A stretch of 64,000 bases of DNA. Source: CAVHXA01 sp963639765. GTDB lineage: Bacteria; Bacillota; Clostridia; Oscillospirales; Oscillospiraceae. Position 1 is the stretch's first letter, and every line of letters starts with the position of its first letter. The stretch spans positions 1 through 64,000 of the forward strand of contig CAVHXA010000005.1 of the NCBI GenBank assembly GCA_963639765.1, written 5' to 3'. Positions 50,174-58,937 of the stretch are shown here, in pieces. The translations under genes and the position numbers were made by a program. The notes under the pieces are model-generated. The model was not told the DNA's origin and did no database searches. It worked only from the letters and a program-made list of their open reading frames with translations.

Positions 50174-51544
50174 CTATTGATTTACAATCAGCTTGCGGGT
50201 TTTCCAGCGGCCGGAGTAATAGTATACCGCGCCGATGACAAAGGGGACATAGCCGGCAAGCATGCAGCCCAGCCAGAGTCCCTGGATGCCCATGCCCAGT
50301 GTTACGCCAAAGAGAACCGAAAGCCCGATTCTGCCGATTACCCCGTCGAGCAGACCGCTGATCAGGCCAAGGGTTGCGTGACCGAGACCGTTGATGACGG
50401 CGTTATAGGGGTTGCGCAGGGCAAAGCCAAAGAAGTTGAGAACCGCAAAGGGAACATAAATGTGTGACATGGCCAGAACCTCCGGGTCGGTGTTGAACAG
50501 ACCAAAGACCTGCTCGGGCCAAATCACCACGATCACGGTTAAAAACAGGGCAGCCGCTACCGTGATGCACATGGTGGTGCGGACCACCAGTCGGACACGT
50601 TCGGGCTTTCCGGCGCCCAGATTTTGACCGATCATCGAGCCGCCGGCAGCGTTAAACGCGTTGGTGACAATAACCATGATGCTGCCGAGCTTGTTCCCCA
50701 CGCCGTTGATGGCCGAAACCACAACGCCGTAGCCGTTGACCATCGCGTTTACAAAAAGGCCGGAAACACTGATTGCGCTGTATTGGATGGCCATCGGAAT
50801 GCCAAGCCGAAGCAGCATTTTCAGACTGGCCGGGTGGATGGCAAAGCTTGACGGTTTAAAGTCAAAGCCAAAGGCCTCGCGCTTGATATACAGATAGATC
50901 ATTGAGCCGATAAAACTCACAGCCTGTCCGATGACTGTGGCCAGAGCCGCACCGAAGGAATCCCAGTGAAACCCCGCAACAAACAGAAGATCCAGAACAA
51001 GGTTCAGCACGGCAGCCACGGAAATGAATACAAAGGGGCGCTTTGAGTCGCCCATGCCGCGCAGGATAGAGGAGACAATGTTGTAGCCAAAGATAAATAC
51101 GGTTCCGCCAAAGCACACCAGCGTATAGCTGCGCGCCTCGCTCAGAGCCTCGACCGGTGTGTTGAGCCAACCGAGAAAAACATCCGTGCAGAGCATGCAC
51201 ACAACGGTGAGAACAACGCCCAGCCCCAGAATGAACGAGAACATTGTGCCGATAGTGCGGGAGATGGATTCTCTGTCCTGCTTGCCGACAAACTGTGAGA
51301 TGAGAATCTGTCCGGCCGAGGCAAAGCCCATGCAGAGAAAGGTACTGAAATGCAGCAGATCTCCGCCGATGGAAACGGCGCTCAGTCCCGCCGAGCCGAC
51401 AAACTGCCCGATTACAACCATGTCTACAAGTCCATATACCGTCTGAAGCAGATTGGAGAGCATAAACGGCCATGCAAAGGAAAGAAGGAGCTTTGGTACA
51501 CTGCCCTCGGTAAGGTTGCGGATCATTGTTTTTTCTGTGTTCAA
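50174..51544 (-). CDS. MATE-family efflux transporter
   Basis: 456 residues, twelve hydrophobic segments in two similar halves. The opening NLTEGSVPKLLLSFAWPFML and early VYGLVDMVVIGQFVG are the standard MATE start. SAINGVGNKLGSIMV and GGSMIGQNLGAGKPERVR mark the second half. MATE proteins export cationic drugs or metabolites using Na+ or H+. The TTG start at 51544 is favoured since CGGAGG lies 7 bases upstream, giving MNTEKTMIRN; the frame extends further without a ribosome site. It is divergent from flavin reductase 2, and each has its own promoter in the 178-base gap. Confidence 0.93.
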   Translation of the reverse strand: MNTEKTMIRNLTEGSVPKLLLSFAWPFMLSNLLQTVYGLVDMVVIGQFVGSAGLSAVSIGGDLLHFSTFLCMGFASAGQILISQFVGKQDRESISRTIGTMFSFILGLGVVLTVVCMLCTDVFLGWLNTPVEALSEARSYTLVCFGGTVFIFGYNIVSSILRGMGDSKRPFVFISVAAVLNLVLDLLFVAGFHWDSFGAALATVIGQAVSFIGSMIYLYIKREAFGFDFKPSSFAIHPASLKMLLRLGIPMAIQYSAISVSGLFVNAMVNGYGVVVSAINGVGNKLGSIMVIVTNAFNAAGGSMIGQNLGAGKPERVRLVVRTTMCITVAAALFLTVIVVIWPEQVFGLFNTDPEVLAMSHIYVPFAVLNFFGFALRNPYNAVINGLGHATLGLISGLLDGVIGRIGLSVLFGVTLGMGIQGLWLGCMLAGYVPFVIGAVYYYSGRWKTRKLIVNQ

Positions 51545-51583
51545 GCAAATGCCTCCGTTTTCAGAAATACTTTTATTGAATCT

Positions 51584-51613
51584 ATCATACAACAAATTAT
51601 TTTCAATTGCAAC
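51584..51613 (-). promoter_or_regulatory. Promoter of the MATE gene
   Basis: Leftward TTGCAA (51608-51613), 18-base spacer, TATGAT (51584-51589). Confidence 0.55.
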
Positions 51614-51633
51614 GAAAACCAACTGGTCACCCT

Positions 51634-51662
51634 TTACAAAATGGTTAGAATGCTGTATAATA
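51634..51662 (+). promoter_or_regulatory. sigma-A promoter of flavin reductase 2
   Basis: TTTACA (51634-51639), 17-base spacer, TATAAT (51657-51662), about 55 bases before the ATG at 51723. Confidence 0.75.
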
Positions 51663-51722
51663 AATCAAGCGCCTGTTTCGGCGCATTGTGTCTGTATTCC
51701 CATACACGAAGGAGGAACATAA

Positions 51723-53789
51723 ATGGAGCACAAATATTCAAAAATCCTCACCCCGATCAAGGTTGGCGATGTCGTAATCCGCACTCGGTTCGGCATGTCC
51801 AAGTGCAATTCCCAGGAGCAGCAGGGCCCGGAAACCTACCCCGCAGAGGGCACAATCCGCTTTATCGAAGATGCCGCGAAAAACGGCGCCTCCGTGATTA
51901 CCATGCCCTCCGCAGACCTGGTCAATATGGAACGCAACCTCTGGGGCGATGCGGCGCTGTTCCCGATGAACAACGCGTTTGTCCATAACTACGTCATTCG
52001 CATGATCGACCGCGTTCATGCACACGGCAGTCTCTGCCTGATGCAGATTCAGCGCCGGATGCCCGACGGACTGACCTTCTGCGAGCGCAAGGGCGGCCCC
52101 GGTGGCCCCGGCGGTCCTGGTGGTCCCGGTGGCCCTCCGGGAATGGGCGGCCTTCCGGGAATGGGCGGCGGCGGTCCCAAAAACCATAAAATCGGCACAG
52201 AGGGTCGCCCCGGTATGTCTTCACGCGGCATGGGCGGCATGGGCGGCGGCTTTGGCCGCGGCGGCCAGAGCAAGGTTGCCACTGCCGACGAAATCCGCAC
52301 CTGGATCGAGGACATTGCCAACGATGCGCTTGAGTATCGCGGCCTTGGCTTCGACGTAGTCGAAGTTACCGCCATCGGCGATACCGGTGCAGGCAACACC
52401 CGCACCGACGAATTTGGCGGCAGCTTCGAAAACCGCTGCCGTGCAACAACCGAAATGCTTGCAAAAATCCGCGAGCTGTGCGGACCCTATTTCCTGATTT
52501 CCATGCAGACCACTGCCAGCGACGATCCCGAGTGGATCCAGATGCTCAAGCTGTGGGACAAATACGTGGACATCTACCACATCCGTCCGCCAAGAGAATG
52601 CGGTGAACATCCCAGCACCTATATTTTCAGCGAGGATGCGCCTCTGGCTCTGCCCTATGCGGAAAAATGCAAGCAAGCCGGCGTAAACGCCGTAATCGCG
52701 CCTGCCTGCGGCTTCCAGAATCCCGATGTCATCGAAAAGGCAATCGAAGATGGCAAGTGCGATATGGTCTTCATGGCCCGCACATTCAACTGCGACCCCG
52801 AATACCTCGAAAAAATCATTCAGCAGCGGGGCGAAGACATCACTCCCTGCCTGCGCTGCGACGCCTGCCACAGTGCAATCTGTGCGGTTAACCCTCGTTT
52901 TGGTCTTGAAAACGTCTTCCAGACCATGTTCAAGCCCTCCAAGGGCGGCAAGCGCGTCGCGGTCATCGGCGGCGGACCGGCCGGCCTTCGTGCAGCAATG
53001 ACCTGTGCCGACCGCGGCCACCAGGTTACCGTATTCGAAAAAACCGACAAGCTTGGCGGACAGGCCATTCACTCTGACTATCTCAGCTGCAAGTGGGGCA
53101 TCAGACGCTTTAAAAACTGGCTTATTGACCAGTGCAGGAAAAAGGGCGTCGAGTTCCTGATGAACACCGAAGCCACACACGACCTGATCGAGCAGGGCAA
53201 CTTTGACGCTGTTATTGCGGCTACAGGCGCTGTGCCCAAGCACCTGAACATTCCCGGCGGTGACACGGCCCTGACCTTCCAGGATGTGTTCGGTCACGAG
53301 GCCGAGCTTGGCAAGCGCGTGGTAATCGTTGGCGGAACCATGACTCCGACCAACTGCGCGATGTACCTTTCCGAAACCGGACACGACGTAACCCTCATTA
53401 CCCGCTCTACCATGGCCAGCGACATGGAAGGCCACGATGCGGGAGTGAATGTCCGCGCCGTAAAGCAGGCCTACCCCAACATCAAGGCTATTGAGCACGC
53501 ACAGATTCTGTCCGTTACCGATGGCGTGGCCAAATATCGTACAAAAGACGGCGCCGAGGGCGAGGTTCCCTTTGATTCCGTTGTTGTACATGCCGGTGTT
53601 CGTCCCTGCGTAGACGAGGCAGCCTCGTTCTTCGGAACCGCTCCCGAATTCTATGTGGTCGGTGATGCACAGATTACCCGTGCACACGGCATGCAGAGCC
53701 AGCAGCTGCTCAACACACCCAACAAATTCCTGGGCGGTAATCTGCGCTATGCCAACTTCTCTGCCTTTATGGCAGCCTGCAACATCTAA
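51723..53789 (+). CDS. Fe-S flavin oxidoreductase 2 with a Gly/Pro-rich lid insertion
   Basis: 688 residues, paralogue of the enzyme at 25394 with the same order. An OYE-type TIM barrel (RTDEFGGSFENR near 227-238) leads to an Fe-S motif with Cys376, 379, 382 and 387 (CLRCDACHSAIC) and an FAD/NAD region with VIGGGPAGLRAA (414-425). Residues 124-181, the loop after barrel strand 3, are about two-thirds Gly/Pro/Met. They comprise five GGP units, then PGMGG-type repeats and RGMGGMGGGFGRGG. The usual catalytic loop before RTDEFGG is shortened (TAIGDTGAGN), so several normal active-site residues are missing. ATG follows GGAGG. Own promoter and terminator. The substrate is unknown; activity on C=C bonds is only inferred. 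Confidence 0.92.
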   Translation: MEHKYSKILTPIKVGDVVIRTRFGMSKCNSQEQQGPETYPAEGTIRFIEDAAKNGASVITMPSADLVNMERNLWGDAALFPMNNAFVHNYVIRMIDRVHAHGSLCLMQIQRRMPDGLTFCERKGGPGGPGGPGGPGGPPGMGGLPGMGGGGPKNHKIGTEGRPGMSSRGMGGMGGGFGRGGQSKVATADEIRTWIEDIANDALEYRGLGFDVVEVTAIGDTGAGNTRTDEFGGSFENRCRATTEMLAKIRELCGPYFLISMQTTASDDPEWIQMLKLWDKYVDIYHIRPPRECGEHPSTYIFSEDAPLALPYAEKCKQAGVNAVIAPACGFQNPDVIEKAIEDGKCDMVFMARTFNCDPEYLEKIIQQRGEDITPCLRCDACHSAICAVNPRFGLENVFQTMFKPSKGGKRVAVIGGGPAGLRAAMTCADRGHQVTVFEKTDKLGGQAIHSDYLSCKWGIRRFKNWLIDQCRKKGVEFLMNTEATHDLIEQGNFDAVIAATGAVPKHLNIPGGDTALTFQDVFGHEAELGKRVVIVGGTMTPTNCAMYLSETGHDVTLITRSTMASDMEGHDAGVNVRAVKQAYPNIKAIEHAQILSVTDGVAKYRTKDGAEGEVPFDSVVVHAGVRPCVDEAASFFGTAPEFYVVGDAQITRAHGMQSQQLLNTPNKFLGGNLRYANFSAFMAACNI
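52092..52265 (+). repeat. Gly/Pro-rich coding repeat in flavin reductase 2
   Basis: Five GGP units (52092-52136) followed by looser PGMGG and GMGGMGGG-type repeats. Codons vary more than in the tracts at 4490 and 56805 (GGC, GGT, CCC and CCT are mixed), suggesting an older or more constrained tract. Confidence 0.9.
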
Positions 53790-53831
53790 CAGACAGGAAT
53801 TCGATTCTTCGAAATCCCAACAGCATATTTT

Positions 53832-53868
53832 GCGGGAGAAACCACGCATTGTGATTTCTCCCGCTCTT
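53832..53868 (+). terminator. Terminator after flavin reductase 2
   Basis: GCGGGAGAAA/TTTCTCCCGC stem (53832-53841 with 53855-53864) then a T-rich end. Outer arms ACAGCAT/ATGCTGT extend it. The GCGGGAGAAA arm is repeated in the hairpin after the beta-helix gene (58876). Confidence 0.85.
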
Positions 53869-53913
53869 TTATGCTGTGATATGCCTGTATATCCCAAGAC
53901 GATACCGCATTTT

Positions 53914-56520
53914 CTATACGGTCTGTGCCGTAACGGACAATGAACCGTCGGAAAGATCCACCAGCAGTGTGTCTCCGGCAACAGCCTGGCCGGCAATGAT
54001 TTTCTTTGCAATCAGTGTTTCCACGTTATGCTGTATATAACGGCGCAGGGGACGCGCACCAAACTGCGGATCATAGGCCTCGTCAATAATAAAGGATCTT
54101 GCGTTGTCCGTGAGCGCAACCTTCAGCTGCTGACTGCCCAGACGCCGGTTGATATCCCGGAGCTGCAGGTCCAGTATTTTTGTGATATTGTCCTTTGTCA
54201 GAGGCTTGTAGAAAACAATCTCATCAAGACGGTTCAGGAATTCCGGACGGAAGCTTGTTTTCAGAAGATTCTGTACGCCCTCTCTTGCGGCATCTGTGAT
54301 GCTGCCGTCCCGGTCGATTCCGTCCAGCAGATACTGGCTGCCCAGATTTGAGGTCAGGATAATGATTGTGTTCTTAAAGTCAACGGTCCGTCCCTGCGAG
54401 TCTGTAATCCGACCGTCATCCAGTACCTGAAGCAGCACGTTAAATACATCCGGATGCGCCTTTTCGATTTCATCAAACAAAACCACGCAATAGGGCTTGC
54501 GCCGCACGGCCTCGGTGAGCTGTCCACCTTCTTCATATCCGACGTATCCGGGAGGCGCACCAATCAGTCTGGAAACAGCGTACTTCTCCATGTATTCGCT
54601 CATATCGATGCGGACCATGTTGTTCTCGTCGTCAAACAGGCTTTCGGCCAGTGCTTTTGCGAGCTCTGTTTTGCCAACGCCTGTCGGACCGAGAAAGAGA
54701 AACGATCCGATTGGACGATCGGGGTCCTGAATACCGGCGCGTGAGCGAAGAATGGCGTCGGATACCACACGCACAGCTTCGTCCTGACCGACAACCCTTC
54801 GGTGCAGCTGAGCATCCAGATGCAGCAGCTTCTCGCGTTCGCTTTCTACAAGCCGTGCCACAGGGATGCCCGTCCACCGTTCAACGATTCGGGCAATTTC
54901 TTCTTCTGTTACCTTATCACGCAGCAGTGACTGTTCTGATGCGCTGTGAACCAGAGCCTCCTGCGCTTCAAGCTCTTTTTTCGCTTCCGGCAGCTTGCCA
55001 TATTTCAGCTCTGCAGCCTTTTCCAGATCATAGGCCTGTTCGGCCTTTTCGATTTCCGCATTGAGCGACTCAATCTTTTCACGCAGTGCAGCTACGCCTG
55101 AAAGCGCGTTTTTCTCGTTTTCCCATTGTGCTTTCATGGCATTAAATCGATCGCGCTGCTCGGCCAGCTCACGCTGTACCTCTTCCAGATGCGATTTGGA
55201 AAGTGCGTCATCCTCTTTTTTCAAAGCGGCTTCTTCTATCTCGTTCTGAATGATAGAACGACGAATTACATCCAGCTCGGTGGGCATTGAATCCATCTCA
55301 GTCCGGATCAGCGCACAGGCCTCATCTACCAGGTCAATGGCCTTGTCCGGCAAAAAGCGGTCTGTGATATAGCGGCTGGAGAGTGATGCAGCAGCGATCA
55401 GGGCATTGTCGTGGATCTTTACGCCATGAAACACCTCATATCGTTCTTTCAGTCCGCGAAGGATTGCAACCGTGTCCTCAATCGAGGGCTCGTTGACCAT
55501 CACCGGCTGAAAACGCCGTTCAAGAGCCGGATCCTTTTCTATATACTGTCGATATTCGTCCAGAGTGGTTGCGCCGATGCAGTGCAGCTCGCCGCGCGCC
55601 AGCATGGGTTTCAGAAGATTGCCGGCATCCATACTGCCTTCTGTTTTGCCGGCACCCACAATGGTATGCAGTTCATCGATAAAGAGAATGATCTGCCCGT
55701 CCGACTGTTTGACTTCGTTCAAAACGGCTTTCAGCCGTTCTTCGAATTCTCCGCGATACTTGGCACCGGCAATCAGCGCGCCCATATCCAGAGAGAATAT
55801 TGTTTTGTTTGCCAGGCTCTTCGGTACGTCGCCGCGGACGATCCGCTGCGCCAGACCTTCGGCAATGGCCGTCTTGCCGACACCCGGTTCACCGATTAAA
55901 ACCGGGTTGTTCTTTGTTTTTCGAGAGAGAATCCGGATAACGTTTCGAATTTCGTCATCTCGTCCGATGATAGGATCCATTTTCTTCTCGCGCGCCTGTT
56001 TTACAAGGTCAGAGCCGTATTTTTCGAGGGCTTCATATGTCTCTTCCGGGCTGTCTGTTGTAACACGCTGCCCGCCGCGGATGCTCTGCAGTGCCTGAAG
56101 CACAAGCTCCTTCTGTATACGATAGTCCTGAAGAATTGACGCGACGGTTGCATCAGCATGATCCAGAAGGGACAGGAAAATATGTTCCACGGAGACATAT
56201 TCGTCCTTCATGGATTCCGCGGTTTCCTCCGCACCGGTAAAAACAGCGTCAACATAACGGGAGATGTAGTATTTTCCGGCTTCCCGACCTGTTCCCGTTA
56301 CCTGCGGCAATTTGGAAATTTCGGCGTCTATGGCCGAAGACAAGCTGTCAACACGGACGCCCATTTTTTTCAGAAGCTGCGGAATTAATCCGTTTTGCTG
56401 CTGCAGCATTGCCTGAAACAGATGAACCTGTTCGATCTGCTGATTGTTGTTGCTCACAGCCAGATTCTGCGAGGTCTGTATGGTTTCAAGCGACTTTTGT
56501 GTATACTTCTGTGCGTTCAT
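53914..56520 (-). CDS. clpB: ClpB protein-disaggregating chaperone
   Basis: 868 residues, full-length ClpB. N-terminal Clp-N repeats (1-145), first AAA+ domain with GEPGVGKT and LFIDELHT, the coiled-coil middle domain (about 405-525), and second AAA+ domain with [16 protein letters not shown] and [12 protein letters not shown]. The pore-loop KYRGEFE is present. It extracts proteins from aggregates together with DnaK. ATG at 56520 follows AGGGAGA. It is controlled by a consensus promoter and a perfect CIRCE operator, so HrcA should repress it outside heat stress. dnaK and groE are not in the window. Confidence 0.98.
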   Translation of the reverse strand: MNAQKYTQKSLETIQTSQNLAVSNNNQQIEQVHLFQAMLQQQNGLIPQLLKKMGVRVDSLSSAIDAEISKLPQVTGTGREAGKYYISRYVDAVFTGAEETAESMKDEYVSVEHIFLSLLDHADATVASILQDYRIQKELVLQALQSIRGGQRVTTDSPEETYEALEKYGSDLVKQAREKKMDPIIGRDDEIRNVIRILSRKTKNNPVLIGEPGVGKTAIAEGLAQRIVRGDVPKSLANKTIFSLDMGALIAGAKYRGEFEERLKAVLNEVKQSDGQIILFIDELHTIVGAGKTEGSMDAGNLLKPMLARGELHCIGATTLDEYRQYIEKDPALERRFQPVMVNEPSIEDTVAILRGLKERYEVFHGVKIHDNALIAAASLSSRYITDRFLPDKAIDLVDEACALIRTEMDSMPTELDVIRRSIIQNEIEEAALKKEDDALSKSHLEEVQRELAEQRDRFNAMKAQWENEKNALSGVAALREKIESLNAEIEKAEQAYDLEKAAELKYGKLPEAKKELEAQEALVHSASEQSLLRDKVTEEEIARIVERWTGIPVARLVESEREKLLHLDAQLHRRVVGQDEAVRVVSDAILRSRAGIQDPDRPIGSFLFLGPTGVGKTELAKALAESLFDDENNMVRIDMSEYMEKYAVSRLIGAPPGYVGYEEGGQLTEAVRRKPYCVVLFDEIEKAHPDVFNVLLQVLDDGRITDSQGRTVDFKNTIIILTSNLGSQYLLDGIDRDGSITDAAREGVQNLLKTSFRPEFLNRLDEIVFYKPLTKDNITKILDLQLRDINRRLGSQQLKVALTDNARSFIIDEAYDPQFGARPLRRYIQHNVETLIAKKIIAGQAVAGDTLLVDLSDGSLSVTAQTV

Positions 56521-56617
56521 AAACACGTCTCCCTTCATACAATATTGTTCTGCTATGCCGGATGCGGCATGCCACCCGACTTCCGGCAGGAACACAGATA
56601 GTTTTAAATCGTAATGA

Positions 56618-56644
56618 TTAGCACTCTTTGCTAAGGAGTGCTAA
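56618..56644. promoter_or_regulatory. CIRCE operator (HrcA binding site)
   Basis: TTAGCACTC-N9-GAGTGCTAA, a perfect match to the CIRCE consensus. It lies just downstream of the leftward clpB promoter and about 60 bases upstream of the likely beta-helix promoter on the other strand. Confidence 0.97.
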
Positions 56645-56652
56645 CTATGGAT

Positions 56653-56680
56653 ATCATATCACCTTTCGAGTTCCTGTCAA
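56653..56680 (-). promoter_or_regulatory. sigma-A promoter of clpB
   Basis: Leftward TTGACA (56675-56680), 16-base spacer, TATGAT (56653-56658), immediately upstream of CIRCE. Confidence 0.85.
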
Positions 56681-56702
56681 TAGGATATTTATAAAAATTT
56701 TT

Positions 56703-56732
56703 TTAACGTTTTTTCAAAAACTGTGTTATAAT
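56703..56732 (+). promoter_or_regulatory. Probable promoter of the beta-helix gene
   Basis: TTAACG (56703-56708), 18-base spacer, TATAAT (56727-56732); AAGGAGG and ATG at 56769 follow. The -35 is a partial match. Confidence 0.5.
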
Positions 56733-56768
56733 AATCCGGATAATATCGTGATCAAGGAGGAATTTTCA

Positions 56769-58793
56769 ATGGAAGAAATCAAGTTCAATCCAATGCCCGG
56801 TCTCGGAGGTCCCGGCGGTCCCGGAGGTCCCGGCGGTCCCGGAGGTCCCGGAGGTCCCGGAGGCCCCGGAGGATTTGACCGCGGCGGCTACAAGGAAAAC
56901 AGGGGACCGTCCGATTGGGTTGTCAAGGAAACCGTTGCATTCCCCGACGGCCTGCATATTTATGACGGCTGCATTCCGATTGCCGAAGAGGGCAAAGGCC
57001 TTCTGATGACGGTAGACGGTATTGTCCGCGACATCAAACCGGGTGAATACAGGGGCAATGTTGTTCTTAGCGTTTTCAACCCGATCCGGATCGACGCATC
57101 CCGCACGCAGATGTCCGCCGGTACCTATCGTACCGCTCTGATGATAACCGACGGTGTACTCGACGAACAGCACAGTATTCCGGCAGCCTGGCAGGGCGGA
57201 AGCTTCAGCAAAGGGATGGTCAGCGGGGTCTCGGTAAAAAGCCAGGATATCGACTGGTTTAACGGCATCATTATCGATGAGAATACCAACGACGGCTTCA
57301 CCCTGAAGGATTCAAACTTCGAGCTCTCCGGAGACGGCAACTCTGAAGGAGGCGGAGCGGCAATCACCGTTTTCGGCAAGGGACAGAAGATTCTCTTCGA
57401 CAACATTCGCGTCTGGAGTATCGGCAAGTCCTCATGCCTCATTGCATCGGGAGATATCAATGCCGAGGTCAGAAATTCCGTAATCTATGCGCAGCGCCGT
57501 CCCGGAAGCGCAAAAATGTGCCCCTGGGTGCTTGGTCTGAATGGCAACAACCGTGGAACCAACGCCATTGAAAACGCGCACATCACCTATCGCAACTGCA
57601 TTGTGGTTGCAAATTCCTGGTCAACGCTGTCCACGGATTCCGGGCGCAACGTACGTCTAATCGGAGAAAACGTCTTTTCCGGCATCGGTCTGCTCGAAAA
57701 ATACGATCCCGCAAAAAAAGACAGCTATACAGCTGTACCCACACTAAACGGTGTACAATACGGCTTTACGCTGGGCGACAGCGCCAGAGGACACTCCGGT
57801 TACTGCAATTACGCCGACGGATTCCACAACTCCTTTAAAAACTGCGAATTCTACAGCCCGGATTATCTGTTCATTCTGTCTACCGGCAAGGCAAGCATCG
57901 ATGTGGAAGACTCCAAAATGTATGGCGGCCGCAGTCTGTTCATGTGGCATAAAAACCAGGGCGGTACTGTCAATGTGAAGGGCGGAACCTGGTACTCCGG
58001 CGGAACGGCATTCCAGGCCAAAACCTACGCCGAGTCAGACCCGGACGGCTTCTACTGCTACCTCAATGTAGACAGCGCAGAAATTACACTGGGCGGCGAA
58101 AAGGTTCTATACCAGCTGATGACATCCGATGATGCAGGTCTTGGCACCAAGGGTTATACGATTCGCCCGCAGGAAGGGGACTGGAATCTGGTTACGCGCC
58201 TGCCCGACACATATATCACACAGAAAACCTTCCGCAACAACCCGATTACATCCAACTACGTCTATCAGCTCGATGGCAAAGAAGTCTATACAGACGATCC
58301 GGCAGCCTTTGAGGCAGCCAACCCGTCGGCAGAAAAAGTGATGGTTGAAGAAAGCTATCATATGCACGACACATATGCAAACTTCTCCAACCTTACCGTA
58401 GAGGGCAGCATCTTCAATTCCTGCTGGGAAAGAATTCAGTGCCTGGTTGTCACACTTGACAACGCAAAGCTGACCGGTGCCATTTCAAATGCACAGGCGA
58501 ACCACGTCGATGATCAGGGCAGGGCTCTGCCTGTCGGGTATCTGATTGATCAGGATGTGGAGGATTCTCATCTTGGCATCGGACGGCTGCACAATGTCCC
58601 GGCCCGCGGCATAAACAACGAGCTGTCTCTTACTCTGAAAAACCACAGCATCTGGACAGTCACGCAGACCAGCTATCTCAATGCACTCACCATACAGGAC
58701 GGCAGCACAATCCTTGGTGACGTCACAGTCGATGGAAAGCCGATCAGCGGCTGCGGAACCTGGACGGGAAATATTGTCGTGACCGCACAATAA
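56769..58793 (+). CDS. Beta-helix-like protein with N-terminal (Gly-Gly-Pro)7, no signal peptide
   Basis: 674 residues. The first 12 residues (MEEIKFNPMPGL) are followed at once by seven GGP units (13-33) and a GGFDRGGY junction. The remainder shows regular turns of short beta strands separated by Asn/Asp/Gly (for example LKDSNFELSGDG, FDNIRVWSIG, VRNSVIYAQR, FKNCEFYSPDY, VEDSKMYGGRS, VKGGTWYSGG), the look of a right-handed parallel beta-helix as in pectate-lyase-like folds. There is no hydrophobic signal peptide, lipobox, anchor or sortase motif, so it appears cytoplasmic unless exported unusually. AAGGAGG precedes the ATG. No catalytic site is recognisable. It is divergent from clpB and ends at a hairpin like that of flavin reductase 2. 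Confidence 0.75.
   Translation: MEEIKFNPMPGLGGPGGPGGPGGPGGPGGPGGPGGFDRGGYKENRGPSDWVVKETVAFPDGLHIYDGCIPIAEEGKGLLMTVDGIVRDIKPGEYRGNVVLSVFNPIRIDASRTQMSAGTYRTALMITDGVLDEQHSIPAAWQGGSFSKGMVSGVSVKSQDIDWFNGIIIDENTNDGFTLKDSNFELSGDGNSEGGGAAITVFGKGQKILFDNIRVWSIGKSSCLIASGDINAEVRNSVIYAQRRPGSAKMCPWVLGLNGNNRGTNAIENAHITYRNCIVVANSWSTLSTDSGRNVRLIGENVFSGIGLLEKYDPAKKDSYTAVPTLNGVQYGFTLGDSARGHSGYCNYADGFHNSFKNCEFYSPDYLFILSTGKASIDVEDSKMYGGRSLFMWHKNQGGTVNVKGGTWYSGGTAFQAKTYAESDPDGFYCYLNVDSAEITLGGEKVLYQLMTSDDAGLGTKGYTIRPQEGDWNLVTRLPDTYITQKTFRNNPITSNYVYQLDGKEVYTDDPAAFEAANPSAEKVMVEESYHMHDTYANFSNLTVEGSIFNSCWERIQCLVVTLDNAKLTGAISNAQANHVDDQGRALPVGYLIDQDVEDSHLGIGRLHNVPARGINNELSLTLKNHSIWTVTQTSYLNALTIQDGSTILGDVTVDGKPISGCGTWTGNIVVTAQ
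56805..56873 (+). repeat. In-frame GGN-GGT-CCC tandem repeat coding (Gly-Gly-Pro)7
   Basis: Seven 9-base units plus trailing Gly-Gly, same unit and same count as at 4490-4558. The first Gly codon is GGA or GGC in a near-alternating order; one unit uses GGC-CCC. Confidence 0.95.
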
Positions 58794-58875
58794 AACAGGC
58801 AGAAAATTCCGACACAGCCTGAAATTCCAAGGCAGCTCCGCGCAGCTGCGTTTGCAGAGCCTTTTATACAAACCG

Positions 58876-58904
58876 AGCGGGAGAAATCATGGATTTCTCC
58901 CGCT
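58876..58904. terminator. Hairpin between the beta-helix and CoA-transferase genes
   Basis: AGCGGGAGAAAT/ATTTCTCCCGCT perfect 12-bp stem. There is no strong T tract on either side, so termination may rely on the nearby GC-rich hairpin and T4 run (58829-58865). The arm is shared with the terminator at 53832. Confidence 0.65.
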
Positions 58905-58937
58905 GCACTATTTGCATGGAATCGCAACATGTCGGAC

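Noticed and set aside
52221..54011. Long antisense frame over flavin reductase 2 (596 codons)
   Set aside because: It lies opposite a clear FMN/FAD enzyme, and its Ala/Gly/Val-rich translation follows from codon bias on the other strand.
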